Source: Thiomargarita sp. (GTDB taxonomy: Bacteria; Pseudomonadota; Gammaproteobacteria; Beggiatoales; Beggiatoaceae). From it: 64,000 nt of DNA. The stretch covers positions 43,629-107,628 of the forward strand of contig DYRG01000003.1 in assembly GCA_020718845.1 (NCBI GenBank), in the 5' to 3' direction. A program made the translations under genes and the position numbers. The notes beneath the pieces were generated by a model. It saw only the letters and a list, made by a program, of their open reading frames with translations. It ran no database searches and was not told the origin of the DNA. Shown piece by piece: positions 1 through 9,937 of the stretch (positions are counted from its first letter, which is position 1; each line of letters begins with the position of its first letter).

Positions 1-2
1 TA

Positions 3-1439
3 GGATATTGGTTAGAAGCGGGAGCAATGTGGGTATTTGGAGAAAACCTTTTTGCGAATCGTTTGCCGACGGCATTAGCGGCGAGTTTCTCGGCGTGGTG
101 GATTTTTATTTTAATTCGGCGATTTGGTAAAACAACTCAACCTATTTTAAGTACATTTGTTTATTTGACTTTTTTTCAAGTTTTTTTGTTAGGAATTACC
201 AATGTTTTAGATGGAATGCTCACGGCTTTTTTAACGGCGGCGGTTGCAAGTTTCTTTATTGTCTCTCAATCAAATGAGAAACGAGAAATAAATAAGTATT
301 TGTTTTTATTGGGTATTTTTTGTGGATTAGCGTTTTTAATTAAAGGATTTCTCGCGTTTGTCGTGCCTTTTATGGTGATCATTGCATTTATGATTTGGGA
401 AAAACGTGCAAAAGATATTTTAAGTTGGAGCGTTATTCCTATTTTTGCAGTTTTATTAGTATGTGTGCCTTGGGGGATTGCCATTCATTTAAAAGAAAGT
501 GATTTCTGGCATTATTTTTTTTGGGTAGAACATATTAATCGTTTTACGGGTGGAGAAAATGCGCAACATTCATCACCGATTTGGTATTTTTTACCTGTTA
601 TATTAGGAGGAGCATTACCTTGGACATTTTTAATTCCAGCAGCCTTTTATAATTTAAAAGAAAAACTCTTTACAGAACCATTGTATCGTTTTAGTTTATT
701 GTGGTTTGTATTGCCATTTGTGTTCTTTTCATTTTCAAATGGAAAATTAGCTCCTTATATTTTGCCTTGTTATGCGCCATTAGCGATTTTATTAAGTGAA
801 GGATTATCAACAAATAACATTTCAAATAAATTACAAAATTGGGGAATTCGTGTAGGTTTAATGATCATGGTGTTTGCATTATTGGTTGTGATTTCTGCAC
901 AATTCAATTTGTTTAATTTGAAAGCCTTTTATCAATCAAGTGAACTACATAAAGTAATTTTGATTATTTTTTCTCTAATGATCGGTGCTTTTTTGATATT
1001 TAAAGCATTAATAAATTCTAATCAAATCAATAGATTATTTTTATATGGAATCTCACTTATAGGGATAATGCTCAGTATTCATTTTGTGCTACCTCAAAAA
1101 TTTTTAGATACTAAAGCACCCGAAGATTTTTTTCTTAAAAATCAACATCTTATTACACCGCAAACGATGTTAATTTCTGACGCACCTTTAATGCACGCGG
1201 TGAATTGGTTTTATAAACGACATGATGTATATTTGTTTCATTCGCAAGGAGAAATGAAATATGGTTTGAGTTATCCCGATGCAAAACATCGTTATTTGGA
1301 AACAGAGCAACTTTTGCAAGCAATTCAAACGCGCCGTCCATTAGTAATTGTGCATGAAAGTTCAATTCTGATGACGGATTTTCCTCAACCAACACAGCGT
1401 TATCAACAGGGCATTTTTGTATTGGATTATTATCAATAA
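3..1439 (+). CDS. Glycosyltransferase family 39 (ArnT/PMT-like) membrane protein, 5' partial
   Basis: Polytopic inner-membrane glycosyltransferase of the ArnT/PMT type, which moves a sugar from a polyprenyl-phosphate donor onto lipid A or another envelope acceptor. The frame is open to the left edge, and the residues before the first ATG (GYWLEAGAMWVFGENLF) match the conserved N-terminal loop of this family, so the true start lies outside the window. Many hydrophobic segments follow, then a soluble C-terminal tail of about 110 residues. The donor and acceptor cannot be read from the sequence. The stop is 42 bases before the start of the next gene on the same strand. Confidence 0.8.
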   Translation, partial: GYWLEAGAMWVFGENLFANRLPTALAASFSAWWIFILIRRFGKTTQPILSTFVYLTFFQVFLLGITNVLDGMLTAFLTAAVASFFIVSQSNEKREINKYLFLLGIFCGLAFLIKGFLAFVVPFMVIIAFMIWEKRAKDILSWSVIPIFAVLLVCVPWGIAIHLKESDFWHYFFWVEHINRFTGGENAQHSSPIWYFLPVILGGALPWTFLIPAAFYNLKEKLFTEPLYRFSLLWFVLPFVFFSFSNGKLAPYILPCYAPLAILLSEGLSTNNISNKLQNWGIRVGLMIMVFALLVVISAQFNLFNLKAFYQSSELHKVILIIFSLMIGAFLIFKALINSNQINRLFLYGISLIGIMLSIHFVLPQKFLDTKAPEDFFLKNQHLITPQTMLISDAPLMHAVNWFYKRHDVYLFHSQGEMKYGLSYPDAKHRYLETEQLLQAIQTRRPLVIVHESSILMTDFPQPTQRYQQGIFVLDYYQ

Positions 1440-1481
1440 GTGTTACAATATCAGTATTTTCAAACAAGGAGTGATTTTAAG

Positions 1482-2294
1482 ATGAAAACGTGGTTAGCAG
1501 GTGTTTTAATGATGGCGGCGAGTTTTCCAACCTTTGCGGCGGTGAAAGGCGAAACGGTAGAATATAACGCCGATGGTGTTACTTTGAAAGGTTATTTGGC
1601 ATTTGATGATGCAAAGAAAGAACCACGTCCAGCGGTGTTAGTTGTTCACGAATGGTGGGGGCAAAATGCTTATGCGAGAAAACGTGCAGAAATGCTTGCA
1701 GAAATGGGTTACACCGCCTTAGCAGTTGATATGTATGGTGATGGAAAAAACGCTAATCATCCCAAAGAAGCGGGTGCGTTTGCAACTGAGGTTTTAAAAA
1801 ATAAAGAACTTGCTAAAAAACGGTTTCTTGCTGCAATGGATTTATTAAAACAAAATCCTACTGTTCAGAAAGAAAATTTCGCCGCAATTGGTTATTGTTT
1901 TGGGGGAGCAACCGTGTTAAATATGGCGAGAATGGGCGTGGATTTGAAAGGCGTTGCAAGTTTTCACGGAATGCTTTCAACTAAAGAACCCGCAAAAGTT
2001 GGAGAAATCAAAGCAAAAATCATGGTTTTCAATGGAGAAGCCGATGCAATGTTTCCTGAAGAACAGGTTGAAGCATTTAAATCTGAAATGAAAGCCGCCA
2101 AAGCTGATTTTGAATATGTGGGTTATCCTAATGTTCAACATAGTTTTACAAACCCAATTGCTGATGAAGTTGCTCAAAAATTTAGCTTACCATTGGCGTA
2201 TGACGAAGAAGCCGATAAAGATTCTTGGAAGAAACTCGACGATTTCTTAAAACATATTTTTAAATCTTCCACTAAACGTGGATTAAGAGGTTGA
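1482..2294 (+). CDS. Secreted dienelactone hydrolase family protein
   Basis: Alpha/beta hydrolase of the dienelactone hydrolase family, 270 residues. The ATG at 1482 is preferred over an upstream GTG at 1440 because an AAGGAG-like site precedes it and the product then begins with a clean signal peptide (MKTWLAGVLMMAASFPTFAA). The nucleophile motif GYCFGGA carries the cysteine typical of the family, and the histidine is in NVQHSF near the end. The export signal suggests a periplasmic enzyme. The substrate is unknown. The gene ends just before rlmJ, with which it is probably co-transcribed. Confidence 0.85.
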   Translation: MKTWLAGVLMMAASFPTFAAVKGETVEYNADGVTLKGYLAFDDAKKEPRPAVLVVHEWWGQNAYARKRAEMLAEMGYTALAVDMYGDGKNANHPKEAGAFATEVLKNKELAKKRFLAAMDLLKQNPTVQKENFAAIGYCFGGATVLNMARMGVDLKGVASFHGMLSTKEPAKVGEIKAKIMVFNGEADAMFPEEQVEAFKSEMKAAKADFEYVGYPNVQHSFTNPIADEVAQKFSLPLAYDEEADKDSWKKLDDFLKHIFKSSTKRGLRG

Positions 2295-2317
2295 TTTTAA
2301 AGGGCAATATTAATCTT

Positions 2318-3160
2318 ATGAATTATCGACATAGTTATCACGCTGGAAACTTTGCGGATGTGTGCAAGCATAGTTTGTTATTAGTATTGCTCAATAAATT
2401 TTTAGAGAAACCTGCGCCGTTTTGTTATATAGAAACGCATTCTGGAAGTGGTTTGTATGATTTGAAAAGCATTGAATCTGAGAAAACTTTAGAATATCAA
2501 CAAGGCATTTCAAAATTATTAAATCAAAACTTAAAACTACCTTTTTTAGAACAATATGTTCAATTAATTAAAAATTATAACAAAAATGAATTGCGATTTT
2601 ATCTTGGATCGCCATTATTCGCAGCGCAAATGTTAAGAGAGCAAGATGAATTGATCTTAAATGAATTACATCCAGAAACTTTTGCGCAATTAAAGAATCT
2701 TCTCAAACAAGATAGAAGAATTCATTTGCATCAGCGCGATGGTTATGAGGCTTTAAAAGCTCTTTTACCGCCAAAATTAAAACGAGGATTAGTTTTCATT
2801 GATCCCGCGTATGAAATGCAACAAAAAGAGTTTTCTTTAGCGTTAGAGCATCTTTTGGTGGGTTTGCAACGGTGGTCGCAAGCAACTTTTGTATTGTGGT
2901 ATCCAATAAAACATCGTCAAATGCTTAAAAGTTTCTATCAAAAAATTAAGCAAAGTAATGTAAAGAAAGCCTTAGCAATTGAATTATGGATTTTACCGCC
3001 CGATAATGAATTAAGTTTAAATGGATCGGGTTTGTTAGTAATTAATCCCCCTTGGCAATTTGATCAACAAGCAACGGCTGTTTTAAAAGTATTGCAACCA
3101 TTGCTTTCACAAAGTCCCCAATCGGGTTTTAATCTCATTTGGTTAAAGGAAGAACATTAA
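2318..3160 (+). CDS. rlmJ: 23S rRNA (adenine(2030)-N(6))-methyltransferase RlmJ
   Basis: SAM-dependent methyltransferase that modifies A2030 of 23S rRNA. The product is 280 residues, the usual length, and starts with the diagnostic MNYRHSYHAGNFADVCKH. The catalytic motif is FIDPAYE (DPPY class), and THSGSG lies early in the protein in the SAM-binding region. The ATG at 2318 is chosen over an upstream TTG at 2291 because it gives exactly the family N-terminus. The stop codon directly abuts the ATG of the following membrane fusion protein, so translation is probably coupled. Confidence 0.95.
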   Translation: MNYRHSYHAGNFADVCKHSLLLVLLNKFLEKPAPFCYIETHSGSGLYDLKSIESEKTLEYQQGISKLLNQNLKLPFLEQYVQLIKNYNKNELRFYLGSPLFAAQMLREQDELILNELHPETFAQLKNLLKQDRRIHLHQRDGYEALKALLPPKLKRGLVFIDPAYEMQQKEFSLALEHLLVGLQRWSQATFVLWYPIKHRQMLKSFYQKIKQSNVKKALAIELWILPPDNELSLNGSGLLVINPPWQFDQQATAVLKVLQPLLSQSPQSGFNLIWLKEEH

Positions 3161-4198
3161 ATGAATTTGCTCAAATTTTTTATTTCAATCCTATGTTTTA
3201 ATTCTAATGTGTTTGCTGCTGATCCAAAACCTTCTGCACCTCCACCTTCACCCGTAGAAGTAGCACAAGTTAAAGTCGATACTGTGACAGAGGAAGTATC
3301 TACCATTGGAACATTGAAACCAGAGGAATCAGTTGTTATAAAATCGGAAGTAGCGGGACGTATTCAAGCTATTGAATTTATTGAAGGTCAGAAAGTCGAA
3401 GCGGGTGCGCCATTGATTTTATTAGATGCTTCTGAATATAAAGCATTATTAGAGCAAAACAATGCAACTTTGGTTTTAAATAAGCAAAGTTACGATAGAA
3501 TAAAAGATTTATTTAATAAACAATTAACCAGCCGTCAAACATTAGATGAAGCGAAATCAAAATTAGATGAATCAAAAGCAAAATTAGCGGTAGATAAAGT
3601 GCGTTTGGATAAAATGACCATTAAAGCACCGTTCTCTGGTATTTTGGGTTTGAGAGAAATAAGTCAAGGGGCTTATATTATTCCTGATCAACCTTTAGTG
3701 CGTTTGGATAAATTAGATACCATTAAATTGGATTTCAAAGTGCCAGAAATTTATTTGTCGAAAATCAATCGTGGACAAACCGTCACTGTAATATTAGATT
3801 CATTTCCTGCCAAAGAATTTACGGGTAAAGTATATGCAATGGATTTAGCAGTGGAAGAAGAAAGCAGAACGTTATTATTACGGGCTAAATTACCGAATCC
3901 AAATTTAGAATTACAAGGCGGTTTATTTGCTCGAGTGAAATTGGTTTTAAGTCAGAGAGAAAAAGCCTTATTAATTCCAGAGCAAGCGATTGTGCCACAA
4001 GGTGGTGATAGCTTTGTTTTTAAAATACAAGAAGACAAAGCAATTCTAACAAAAATTAAATTAGGTCAGCGACGTACGGGTGATGTAGAAGTGATTGAAG
4101 GTTTAAATGCAAATGATTTTGTAATTACGGCGGGTCAAATGAAATTACGTCCTAATGCAACCGTTACAATTGTTACACCTCCTCAAGAGAAGAAATAA
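3161..4198 (+). CDS. RND-type efflux periplasmic adaptor (membrane fusion protein)
   Basis: Periplasmic adaptor of the AcrA/MexA (HlyD) family, 345 residues. A signal peptide ends near FAADPKP. It is followed by a lipoyl-like half (KSEVAGRIQAIEFIEGQ), a coiled-coil hairpin around residues 95-150, the second lipoyl half (IKAPFSGILG) and beta-barrel/membrane-proximal domains. Such adaptors normally work with an RND pump encoded next to them, but the next gene, 2 bases downstream, is a hybrid histidine kinase and no pump lies in the window. Its partner is therefore unknown. Confidence 0.9.
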   Translation: MNLLKFFISILCFNSNVFAADPKPSAPPPSPVEVAQVKVDTVTEEVSTIGTLKPEESVVIKSEVAGRIQAIEFIEGQKVEAGAPLILLDASEYKALLEQNNATLVLNKQSYDRIKDLFNKQLTSRQTLDEAKSKLDESKAKLAVDKVRLDKMTIKAPFSGILGLREISQGAYIIPDQPLVRLDKLDTIKLDFKVPEIYLSKINRGQTVTVILDSFPAKEFTGKVYAMDLAVEEESRTLLLRAKLPNPNLELQGGLFARVKLVLSQREKALLIPEQAIVPQGGDSFVFKIQEDKAILTKIKLGQRRTGDVEVIEGLNANDFVITAGQMKLRPNATVTIVTPPQEKK

Positions 4199-4200
4199 TT

Positions 4201-7200
4201 ATGAAACTTCATAGCAAAATATTTGGGGCTTCTTTAATCATTGGCACTATCCCATTGATTTTAATAGGAATTATTGCAGTTTGGCAAAGCGATAAAGCGT
4301 TGTCATATCAAACATTTAATCAATTAGAAAGCCTAAGAGAAATTAAGAAAACACAGGTTGAAGGTTATTTCTTAGAACGAAAACAAGATGTAAATAATTT
4401 ATTAGAAGTCGTGGGTATGTTGTGGAAAAATGCTCTCGATAAAATGCTTGCAATCCAAGAAAACAAAAAAGGGCAAATTATAGATTATTTCAAAGAGCGC
4501 GTTGACAATTTAATTGTTATTTCACAAAATGATGTGTATGTGCAAGGAATGATTGAATTTAATCATGCGTTTAAAGTAGAACAACATACAAATAGCGAAG
4601 CATGGTTAGCCATAGAAAATAAACGTGCTGAATTTTTAAGAAAAATAGCTAAACAATATAATTTTCATGAATGGTTATTTGTTTCTCCAGAAGGTGACGT
4701 TGTTTTTTCAGCGAAAAAAAGTATTTTACTTGGAAAGAATCTCTTAAAAACCGATCTACAAATAAATGCTTTAAAAAATGCTTTTGAGAAAAGTCTAAAA
4801 AGTGAACAAGTTATAGAAGATTTTAGTTTTGATCCTGTGTATGAAAAACATTTGGCACACTTTAGTGCACCGTTTAAACATCAAGGTGAATTAGTGGGCG
4901 TTTTAATTATGTCGATTACGCCAGAAAAAATCAATGAAATTATGCTTAATGTTGATCATATGGGAAAAACAGGTGATAACTATTTGGTGGGTAGAGCAAA
5001 TGATGGAAAAACCTATTACCGTAGCGATCGACGTACCACTGTAAAAGATGCTTTTGGAAAATTAAGAACTTCTGCACAAATAGAGCAAGCCTTTATGGGA
5101 GAAACTGCCATTGGTGTTAGAGTAAATATGGCTAATAAATTGGCGTTATTTATTAACTCACCTTTGCAAATATACGGTTTAAATTGGGTTGCAGCAACCA
5201 CATTTGAAATGGAAGAAGCAATCACGCCAAAACAAGAGAACAACCAAGATTTTTTTAGTAATTATATTAATCGTTATGGTTATTATGATTTACTCTTGGT
5301 CGATCCAAAAGGAAAAATATTTTATACAACTAAACGGGAAATTGATTATGAAGCAAATTTATTTGAAGGAACTTTAGCCAATAGTCATTTAACAAAACTC
5401 ATAAAAAGAATTATTGAAGAAAAGACGTTTGCGATGAGTGATTATGCGCCTTATGAACCTTCACAAAATCGTCCTGTTGCTTTTACTGCAAAACCCCTAT
5501 TATCCTCTAAAGGAGAAGTGCAAATTATCGTTGTACTTCAAATGCTTGATGATGCGTTGAATAATCTAACTCAGCAACGCGAAGGCTTAGGAAAAACGGG
5601 TGAAGTTTATTTAGTAGGAAATGATTATTTAATGCGTTCAAATTCGGTTTTAGACCCAAAGAAACATTCTATAGAATACTCTTTTAAACATCCAGAAGAT
5701 GGTCAAGCAAAAACACCTGCAGTTGAAATGGCTTTGAAAGGAGAAAAAGGTAAAATTATTACCACGAATTACGCTGGAAATACGGTATTATCTGCTTATA
5801 CACCTATCAAAATAGAAAACTATCAATGGGCATTAATTGCAGATATAGGTAAAGATGAAGCATTTGCTGCTGTTTTTGAATTAAAACTCTTAACAACAAT
5901 GATTGGAATTTTTGTTATTTTTATCATTTGGTTTTTAGCAAGAAAATTTACGCAACAATTAGTAACGCCTCTCTCTGCAATTAATAATCAACTGAGAATT
6001 TTATCGCAAGGAAAACCCACGAAAGAACTCTTGCAATATCACGGTAAAGATGAAATTGCAGAAATTGTTTGTTCAACAGAGCAACTTAAAACAGGAATTC
6101 GTGGAACAATTGAGCAAGCAAAAGCGATTGCAGATGGTAATTTTAATAATGATGTAAAACTCCTTTCAGATCAAGATGAAATGGGGCAAGCATTAACTGA
6201 AATGACGAGAACTTTACGCGGCGTTATTTTGCAAGCAAATGCGATTGCAGCGGGGGATTACAATCGTGAAGTAAAATTGCTCTCGGAAAGCGATGAATTA
6301 GGTCGAGCATTATTAGAAATGACACGACGGTTGCGCGATATTACAAATAACAATCGCCAAGCATTAGAACAACTAGAACAAGAAAATGCGCGTAAAAATG
6401 CTCAAGATTGGTTGAAAACGGGGCAAACTCAATTAAGTGAAACCATGAGCGGAGATTTGGATTTACCAACGCTTTGCAAAAATATTGTAACCTTTTTAGC
6501 ACGTTATTTAGAATGCCAAGTTGCAACCTTTTATATATTACATACGCCTGATTTGAATAAAACCCAACCTCATTTGAAATTGATTGCAACTTATGCGTAT
6601 AAAAAACGTAAAAATATTAGTAATGAGATTGCAATTGGTGAAGGTTTATTAGGACAAGCAGCATTAGAAAAAGAAATCATCGTTGTTACACAAGTGCCAG
6701 AAGATTATGTCATTGTTCAATCAGGTTTAGGTGAAAGAACGCCGCATAATTTAGCAATTGTGCCTTTCTTATATGAAAATAATTTGAAAGGGGTATTTGA
6801 ACTCGGTGCATTTAAACCTTTTAGTGAAATGCAATTGGATTTCTTGCAACAAGTCACGCCCGCAATTGCAATTGCAGTAAATACTGCTGAATCAAGAGTG
6901 CGTTTGCAAGAATTATTACAACAAAGCCAAACGATGGCAGAAGAATTACAAAGCCAAACAGAGGAACTTCAAGCCCAACAAGAAGAACTTCGTCAAACAA
7001 ATGAAGAATTAGAAGAACGTAGTCGTGAATTAGAACGCCAAAAAGAGTCGATTAGAATTAAAAACCAAGAATTAGAGAAAAATCGGATTGAAGTTGAAAG
7101 AAAAGCTAAAGAACTTGAGGTTGCAAATCAATACAAATCTGAATTTCTTGCGAATATGTCGCATGAATTGCGTACCCCATTGAATAGTATGCTAATTTTG

Positions 7201-9204
7201 GCACAAATGCTCGCAACAAATAAAGATAAGAACTTAACAGAGAAACAAGTTGAATTTGCTCAAACTATTCATAAAGCTGGCACTGAGCTTTTAGTATTAA
7301 TTAACGATATTTTAGATTTATCAAAAGTAGAAGCAGGTCATTTAGAGCTTCATTTTGAAGAATGCCCTTTGTTGCAAATTACCGAATCGTTGAGTAGAAA
7401 ATTTTCTCACATGGCGGAGGATAAAGGGTTAAATTTTGTGATTAATATTGAGAAATCTTTAGAAGAAACCTTAATTTATACTGATTCTCAACGCTTACAA
7501 CAAGTGATTACAAATTTACTTTCTAATGCGTTTAAATTTACCGAGAAAAGTGGGCAAGTTACTTTAAAAATTCGTCGCCCCGATTTTAATACAAATCATT
7601 TGTCTGCGCAAAGCAGTATTATGATTAGTGTGATAGATTCTGGAATTGGAATTCCTAAAGCAAAACAGCATTTGATTTTTGAAGCATTTAAACAAGCAGA
7701 TGGAACAACCAGCCGTCGTTATGGTGGAACAGGTTTGGGTTTGTCGATTTCTCGTGAATTAACGCGATTGCTAGGTGGTGTTTTAAATATTGAAAGCGAA
7801 GAAGGGGTTGGAAGTACCTTTAGTTTAACGATTCCAAATCGGGTTACAAAATCAATCAATTATGATGAAAAACAACATATCAAATCTATATTAAAATCAC
7901 CAGCAAGTTCATCTAAAATTTTAATGGATGAAACGCCGCCTGTTGAAATGCCTCCCACTATTTCAGAACCACCTAAATTTGAATCAAAAATTAGTGAAGA
8001 TGATCGTGATAATATTCAAACGGGTGATCGAGTGTTATTAATTATTGAAGACGACATTCAGTTTGCTCAATTAATTCAAGACCTTGCGCACGAAAAAGAT
8101 TTTAAATGTGTATTGGCACATGATGGAAAAATGGGATTAGAACTTGCCAAACAATATCAACCAAATGCAATCATTTTAGATATAGGTTTGCCATTGGTAG
8201 ATGGTTGGACAGTAATGGATCGTTTGAAAACAGATGCTCAAACACGACATATTCCCGTGCATTTCATGTCGGGAGGAGATATTGCTCAAAGTCGTGATGC
8301 CAGACAAATGGGTGCAATTGGTTATTTACTCAAACCCGTGAGTATGACAGAGTTAAGCAATGCGTTTAAGAAAATAGAGCATTTTATCGATCATGAAGTT
8401 AAACATTTATTAATTGCATTAGCAGAGCAAAATCGTCGTGAGCAAGTATTAGAACTCTTAGGGGGTGGAGAGGTTTCTACTGTTTTAGTTCATAATAGTG
8501 AAGAAGCCTATCAAAAGCTACATAGCACAACCGTCGATTGCATTGTTTTAGATATTGATTTTGATGAAGGACGCGGTTTGAAAATGTTAGAGCAACTGCG
8601 CTCTGATGAGGATTTGAGTTTAATTCCAGTGATTATTTATACTAATCGTGAATTAACTTCTATAGAAGAACAACGTTTAGCTCAAAATGGGGAAGATTTG
8701 ACTTTAAAAGCCGTGCATTCTCCAGAACGTTTATTAGATGAAGCGACATTATTTTTGCATCAAGTTGAATCAAAATTACCTAAAGAACAACAGCGCATTT
8801 TGAAAATGATTCACGATAAAGAAGCGATTTTAAATAATAAAAAAGTGCTGTTAGTCGATGATGATGCGAGAAACGTTTTTTCTTTAGGCGCAACGTTAGA
8901 AGAAAAAGGCATGGAAGTTTTAATTGCAAAAGACGGCACGCAAGCCATTAAACTATTAGAAGAAAATCCTAACACAGATTTGATTTTAATGGATATTATG
9001 ATGCCGCGCATGGATGGATATGAAACGATGCGTAAAATTCGTTCACAAGCACGGTTTCGTAAATTACCGATTATTGCTTTGACCGCCAAAGCAATGAAAG
9101 GGGATCGCGTGAAATGTATTGAAGCGGGAGCAAATGATTACATGGCAAAACCACTAGAAACAGAGAAACTTCTTTCTCTGATGCGGGTTTGGTTATATCG
9201 TTAG
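4201..9204 (+). CDS. Hybrid sensor histidine kinase with Cache-like, HAMP, GAF and three receiver domains
   Basis: Very large (1667 residues) inner-membrane hybrid kinase. Order: TM1 (about 7-28), a long periplasmic region with repeated Cache-like motifs (TGDNYLVG, TGEVYLVG), TM2 (about 562-580), HAMP plus two further HAMP-like units to about 720, GAF (about 735-905), a Q/E-rich coiled coil (about 905-980), HisKA with H988 in MSHELRTPLN, HATPase (NAFKFT, DSGIGIP, GGTGLGLS), then three receivers with aspartates D1327, D1451 and D1598. The middle receiver lacks the usual N-terminal acidic pair and is probably degenerate. No output gene follows, and the ligand is unknown. The previous gene is only 2 bases upstream, which suggests joint transcription. 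Confidence 0.93.
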   Translation: MKLHSKIFGASLIIGTIPLILIGIIAVWQSDKALSYQTFNQLESLREIKKTQVEGYFLERKQDVNNLLEVVGMLWKNALDKMLAIQENKKGQIIDYFKERVDNLIVISQNDVYVQGMIEFNHAFKVEQHTNSEAWLAIENKRAEFLRKIAKQYNFHEWLFVSPEGDVVFSAKKSILLGKNLLKTDLQINALKNAFEKSLKSEQVIEDFSFDPVYEKHLAHFSAPFKHQGELVGVLIMSITPEKINEIMLNVDHMGKTGDNYLVGRANDGKTYYRSDRRTTVKDAFGKLRTSAQIEQAFMGETAIGVRVNMANKLALFINSPLQIYGLNWVAATTFEMEEAITPKQENNQDFFSNYINRYGYYDLLLVDPKGKIFYTTKREIDYEANLFEGTLANSHLTKLIKRIIEEKTFAMSDYAPYEPSQNRPVAFTAKPLLSSKGEVQIIVVLQMLDDALNNLTQQREGLGKTGEVYLVGNDYLMRSNSVLDPKKHSIEYSFKHPEDGQAKTPAVEMALKGEKGKIITTNYAGNTVLSAYTPIKIENYQWALIADIGKDEAFAAVFELKLLTTMIGIFVIFIIWFLARKFTQQLVTPLSAINNQLRILSQGKPTKELLQYHGKDEIAEIVCSTEQLKTGIRGTIEQAKAIADGNFNNDVKLLSDQDEMGQALTEMTRTLRGVILQANAIAAGDYNREVKLLSESDELGRALLEMTRRLRDITNNNRQALEQLEQENARKNAQDWLKTGQTQLSETMSGDLDLPTLCKNIVTFLARYLECQVATFYILHTPDLNKTQPHLKLIATYAYKKRKNISNEIAIGEGLLGQAALEKEIIVVTQVPEDYVIVQSGLGERTPHNLAIVPFLYENNLKGVFELGAFKPFSEMQLDFLQQVTPAIAIAVNTAESRVRLQELLQQSQTMAEELQSQTEELQAQQEELRQTNEELEERSRELERQKESIRIKNQELEKNRIEVERKAKELEVANQYKSEFLANMSHELRTPLNSMLILAQMLATNKDKNLTEKQVEFAQTIHKAGTELLVLINDILDLSKVEAGHLELHFEECPLLQITESLSRKFSHMAEDKGLNFVINIEKSLEETLIYTDSQRLQQVITNLLSNAFKFTEKSGQVTLKIRRPDFNTNHLSAQSSIMISVIDSGIGIPKAKQHLIFEAFKQADGTTSRRYGGTGLGLSISRELTRLLGGVLNIESEEGVGSTFSLTIPNRVTKSINYDEKQHIKSILKSPASSSKILMDETPPVEMPPTISEPPKFESKISEDDRDNIQTGDRVLLIIEDDIQFAQLIQDLAHEKDFKCVLAHDGKMGLELAKQYQPNAIILDIGLPLVDGWTVMDRLKTDAQTRHIPVHFMSGGDIAQSRDARQMGAIGYLLKPVSMTELSNAFKKIEHFIDHEVKHLLIALAEQNRREQVLELLGGGEVSTVLVHNSEEAYQKLHSTTVDCIVLDIDFDEGRGLKMLEQLRSDEDLSLIPVIIYTNRELTSIEEQRLAQNGEDLTLKAVHSPERLLDEATLFLHQVESKLPKEQQRILKMIHDKEAILNNKKVLLVDDDARNVFSLGATLEEKGMEVLIAKDGTQAIKLLEENPNTDLILMDIMMPRMDGYETMRKIRSQARFRKLPIIALTAKAMKGDRVKCIEAGANDYMAKPLETEKLLSLMRVWLYR

Positions 9205-9216
9205 ATACAACCAAAC
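9187..9216. terminator. Hairpin overlapping the hybrid-kinase stop codon
   Basis: Arms GTTTGGTTATAT and ATACAACCAAAC pair with one mismatch around a 6-base loop and include the TAG stop of the kinase gene. It lies between two convergent genes and may end transcription in both directions. No clear T-run follows, so this is a weak call. Confidence 0.4.
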
Positions 9217-9224
9217 ATATTACA

Positions 9225-9794
9225 TTACCATGTAACCGTAAAATTAGTTGAACGTAAATTTGTCCAGCCAAAAGAGGGTTGTCCCCAATAATTATAAATG
9301 GTATAAGCACCATAGAAATTTAGAGTTAAATTTCCTATATCAGAATAATCACTTGAGAAAGGAATTGAATAACAACCCGTTCGTGAAGGTGCGTTGAAAT
9401 AAAAAAGTTGTAATCGGTCAGCATCCCATCTATTTTGATTCAGAAACTCCAAGCCTACATAAGTAAGTGATCTATCTATGCAAAAATCAACATAGAAAGT
9501 ATTATAAGGGCGGGTCACAGATGGATTAACCGAAAGATTACTAATTCCACTAGATGTTTGACCACAACTAAGAGGATTAAGCGTGAACAAATAAGAGGTT
9601 GTGTTATAGCAAATACCTCCTTTACCATAACCGTTTTGTTCACTAATAGTACCAAGCGGTGCAACGTTAAACACTGTGCCGCTACTGGATCGTCTGCTAT
9701 CACGGTTGGTTTCATTTTCAAGTGGTGGATGAAATGCCCAGCTTAATGAAGAAGAAAATAAGGAAGCAAAAAGGATAGTGTAATGAAACTTCAT
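9225..9794 (-). CDS. Hypothetical secreted protein
   Basis: Unrecognised 189-residue product. It has a signal peptide (MKFHYTILFASLFSSSLSWA) and a mature part rich in Asn, Ser, Tyr and aromatic residues, with four cysteines (GGICYN, LSCGQ, DFCIDR, GCYSIP) that could form two disulfides. The pattern suggests an exported beta-rich protein; no family was identified. A GGAG site lies about 9 bases before the ATG. It is divergent from the XRE regulator at 9938, a layout in which the regulator often controls its neighbour; that is inference. Confidence 0.6.
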   Translation of the reverse strand: MKFHYTILFASLFSSSLSWAFHPPLENETNRDSRRSSSGTVFNVAPLGTISEQNGYGKGGICYNTTSYLFTLNPLSCGQTSSGISNLSVNPSVTRPYNTFYVDFCIDRSLTYVGLEFLNQNRWDADRLQLFYFNAPSRTGCYSIPFSSDYSDIGNLTLNFYGAYTIYNYWGQPSFGWTNLRSTNFTVTW

Positions 9795-9884
9795 AATAAA
9801 ATCTCCGTTAATAAAGGAATAAATTTACATTGCAAATAAATAACTATTGAAATACAATGCCTTTTAATAATAAAATTATTCAGC

Positions 9885-9913
9885 TTGTGAAGCCATACAC
9901 TGAAAGTTATTAT
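9885..9913 (+). promoter_or_regulatory. Putative sigma-70 promoter of the XRE regulator
   Basis: TTGTGA (-35) and TATTAT (-10) are separated by exactly 17 bases, and the -10 box lies 24 bases before the regulator's start codon. Read by eye only. Confidence 0.45.
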
Positions 9914-9937
9914 TGTGATTACTAGGAGTATACATTT

